Shown here: one piece after another, positions 61,946 through 64,000 of the stretch
Layout: every line of letters starts with the position of its first letter
Numbering within the stretch: the first letter of the stretch is position 1
Origin: Uloborus plumipes
Taxonomy: Eukaryota; Arthropoda; Arachnida; Araneae; Uloboridae
Length of the DNA stretch: 64,000 nucleotides
Reading direction: 5' to 3'
NCBI GenBank assembly: GCA_038373865.1
Contig: JAXGGA010005508.1
Location: 1-64,000, forward strand
Position numbers and translations under genes: made by a program
Notes under the pieces: generated by a model
Told to the model about the DNA's origin: nothing
Databases searched by the model: none
What the model saw: only the letters and a program-made list of their open reading frames with translations

Positions 61946-64000
61946 TTTTACTCTTTGCCTTGTGTAATTCGTTGTCCTATTATAATACCTGGTTTTCTAG
62001 TTCATACTAAATGAAAAAAAACAGCATGAAACTTAACGTAATATTGTGTTCGTTCACTATAATTGTGAAGCCTGAAACAGCGTCAACAAAAATCAGTCTC
62101 ACAGAATTTCAACGACACAAGTTAAAACTAAAATATTTAAAATACACAATCACAAAATTAGATGAATGGACTTCTGTCTGGTCAAAACCCAAAGTAAGTT
62201 TTTCTACAATTTTCTGTTTCATATAAAAGTTTCATGTTCACAAAAACCAAAGAACTTTATTGTGTAAGTATATTTATCTGTATTTTTTTGGTGAACAACT
62301 TAAGATAGACCTATCTTTTCCGTTAAATACCCAATTTTCGCCTCAAAGAACAATTTTTGAAAGTGAAACATTTCCCTCGTCAATATTTTTGTATTGCTTA
62401 TTTTCAGTTTATTTTTCGCCCTGATATTTATCATTTCTTTATTTCTCCCGATAAACAAATGTGCAATTAGTTTACAAATATCATTTTTATTTTCGGATCT
62501 GGCGCCGCATTCAAAACGCAAAAGTTGATGGAAAATCATTTCCGTCGCAATCAATGAATTAGGCATCAATCTTTCTAATGGATCATTTGCCTCATGTGCA
62601 CATCCTGTTTCGAAGCAAAAAAACAAATAAATAGAAGTTAAAACTCAGTCGCATCGTTTACGAAATTTATGGTTTTCTTGTTCGGAAAATTCTCTAAGCT
62701 TTGAAATATCACAGAAAGGATGTGAGAAACCATGAATTATTTATGCGACACGAAATTTTTAAAACATAAAATAACATTTGACTATTGAAAATAAATGGTT
62801 GATATGCATAATTCAAGATTCTTCCTTTGGAAAAGGGAACATTTAAATGCATTGCAGCTCTAAAAAATAATAAAAAAAAGTGGAGGGAGAATATTGCTAT
62901 TGTCTTTTTAATATATTTACATTTTTAATTATACGAAATGTTTAATCCATTTATTAAATAAGAAATTACATTCAATACCAAAACCGTTAGCTATCGATTG
63001 TACTTAAAAACTTATTAAACTGCTAGAATATTTGAAAAAAAATAAGGACTGGTAATCTTACAGACAGTTTTCGGGTGCTAATTTTAACTATTAGTATTCT
63101 TGCAGGGAGAAAGTAAGTAAAACGCTCTTTTTGTTTGTTTTATTTCCTTGTAGTTTACTTCATATTCTTCCTTTTACTTTGCTGTTTTATACTTTAAGTG
63201 ACTCATCATATATTTTATTCAAAAGTAAAAACTTCAAAAGGTAATGAATAAAAGTTTTCTTTGTGCGCACACTCACTGAGGGAATTAAATTTACTGGGTA
63301 AGACGATCACTGGCTTGATAGAATTCTGAAATATATTTCAGATACGTATCATTAAAATAAGATCGTCTGTAGGACGAATATAGGAAAATTCTATCTTCCA
63401 AAAAAAATCTACATATTGCACAAAAAAATGTTTTGCTATTATGCCTTGTATTGTGCATATACTAACAATAAAAATTTGTAAAGCTCAAATATATGCATTA
63501 ATCACTTCAACGTGTAAGTTTGATTTAATAAAAAAGCTGCTAAAACTACATTTTTCTCTCACACTTAATCTTCTGGATTATCTGCTGTATAAATTCTCTC
63601 ATACTACACATTATTATTTCAGTCAAAAATGTTTGTATTCCCCGGAGAGTGCTGTGATCCATGCAACGTCATTAAACTTTTATAGAAGCAAAAAACAGTG
63701 ATTTAAAAATTCCAGAATATATATCCCCCTTTTTTAGCATCATCAATAAATGTTTGTTTCTCATATCGCTCGAAGAAAAAAACACCTGACACGTATAACG
63801 TTACGAGTCCGTATTCTAATTAAGGAATCTAAGATCGGTATTTTTCACTGGTGCAGACATAATTCTATTTTTCTCAGGGTCTTTGGAAATCTTTTGTCGT
63901 TAAAAGGAAACAATTGGGTAAGCTTCTGAATAAGTCTTTCTTTTGATGTAATGATCATTATTTTCAATCCTGAGGGCGTCACTTGAATGAGAGCGGAAAT
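61946..64000. other. Non-coding stretch to the window end
   Basis: AT-rich. It contains one possible exon (62071-62193). About 62460-62620 is less AT-rich and has an open minus frame of 108 codons (62300-62626) with no family I know. No repeat ends were found in the last 1.8 kb. Confidence 0.45.
62071..62193 (+). other. Possible host coding exon (unidentified)
   Basis: A 41-codon frame runs from after ATTGTGAAG to AAA|GTAAGT, an excellent donor. The peptide contains ISLTEFQRHKLKLKYLKYT and DEWTSVWSKPK, which reads like real protein. Both ends are phase 0, as in the candidate at 54414, so they could belong to one plus-strand gene. No family recognised. Confidence 0.25.

Noticed and set aside
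63799..63820. GTTACGAGTCCG resembling the start of the solo LTR at 52670
   Set aside because: Only about 12 bases match, without TG start or further LTR sequence; chance or a tiny relic.

Overview
The window looks like a stretch of a large, AT-rich animal genome, most likely an arthropod and plausibly an arachnid. There are no operons, Shine-Dalgarno sites or dense ORFs. Long poly-A/T runs, AT microsatellites and many DNA-transposon and retroelement families of arthropod type dominate. The arachnid guess is inference from the style of the repeats, not from a search. I found no host gene that I can name; the host sequence here is intergenic or intronic.

Layout. 1-1090: low-complexity DNA and a diverged ~145-bp tandem repeat. 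4459-5384: a hAT-type element carrying a nested TA-flanked MITE. 14.3-14.8 kb: broken Tc1/mariner transposase pieces, one inverted. 19.6-22.9 kb: a palindromic MITE, a hAT MITE with a perfect 8-bp target duplication, and a block of 'ACTGTAAAA' repeats. 23.7-25.6 kb: a decayed piggyBac element with three copies of a palindromic motif, itself hit by a hAT MITE. 26.6-27.2 kb: a long-TIR MITE. 28.8-37.0 kb: one (AT)n tract split into three pieces by a hAT-like element and by a young, apparently complete Ty3/gypsy LTR retrotransposon with an intact 1425-residue gag-pol ORF. 37.7-38.7 kb: a mariner-like MITE with a hAT element in its right terminal repeat (8-bp target duplication CTTAGCAT). 39.9-41.1 kb: a second GGGTCATTCC MITE and a repeat split by a promoter-bearing insert. 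43.3-44.4 kb: a LINE ORF2 remnant beside a TA-flanked MITE. 44.6-45.6 kb: three copies of a SINE-like repeat with hammerhead-ribozyme-like cores. 47.1-48.0 kb: a ~98% identical foldback and a hAT MITE. 49.1-51.5 kb: a pogo-like element with a transposase fragment, more ACTGTAAAA repeats and a piggyBac-type MITE. 52.7-53.3 kb: a solo LTR. 54.9-64 kb: diverged repeats, more MITEs and otherwise featureless AT-rich DNA.

The only large intact gene is the gypsy gag-pol polyprotein. Other coding traces are transposase or reverse-transcriptase pseudogenes. Three short stretches (10.7 kb minus strand; 54.5 and 62.1 kb plus strand) look like possible host exons because an open frame ends at a good splice donor, but I cannot identify a protein.

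The most interesting signal is a set of hammerhead-like RNA motifs: one in a TATA/Inr-bearing insert at 40.8 kb and three in SINE-like repeats at 44.7-45.5 kb. Two of the four keep every conserved core position and all share a very short stem III built from a near-palindromic octamer. Next are the (AT)n tract that took two independent insertions, the filled/empty-site pair of hAT copies, and the long foldback.
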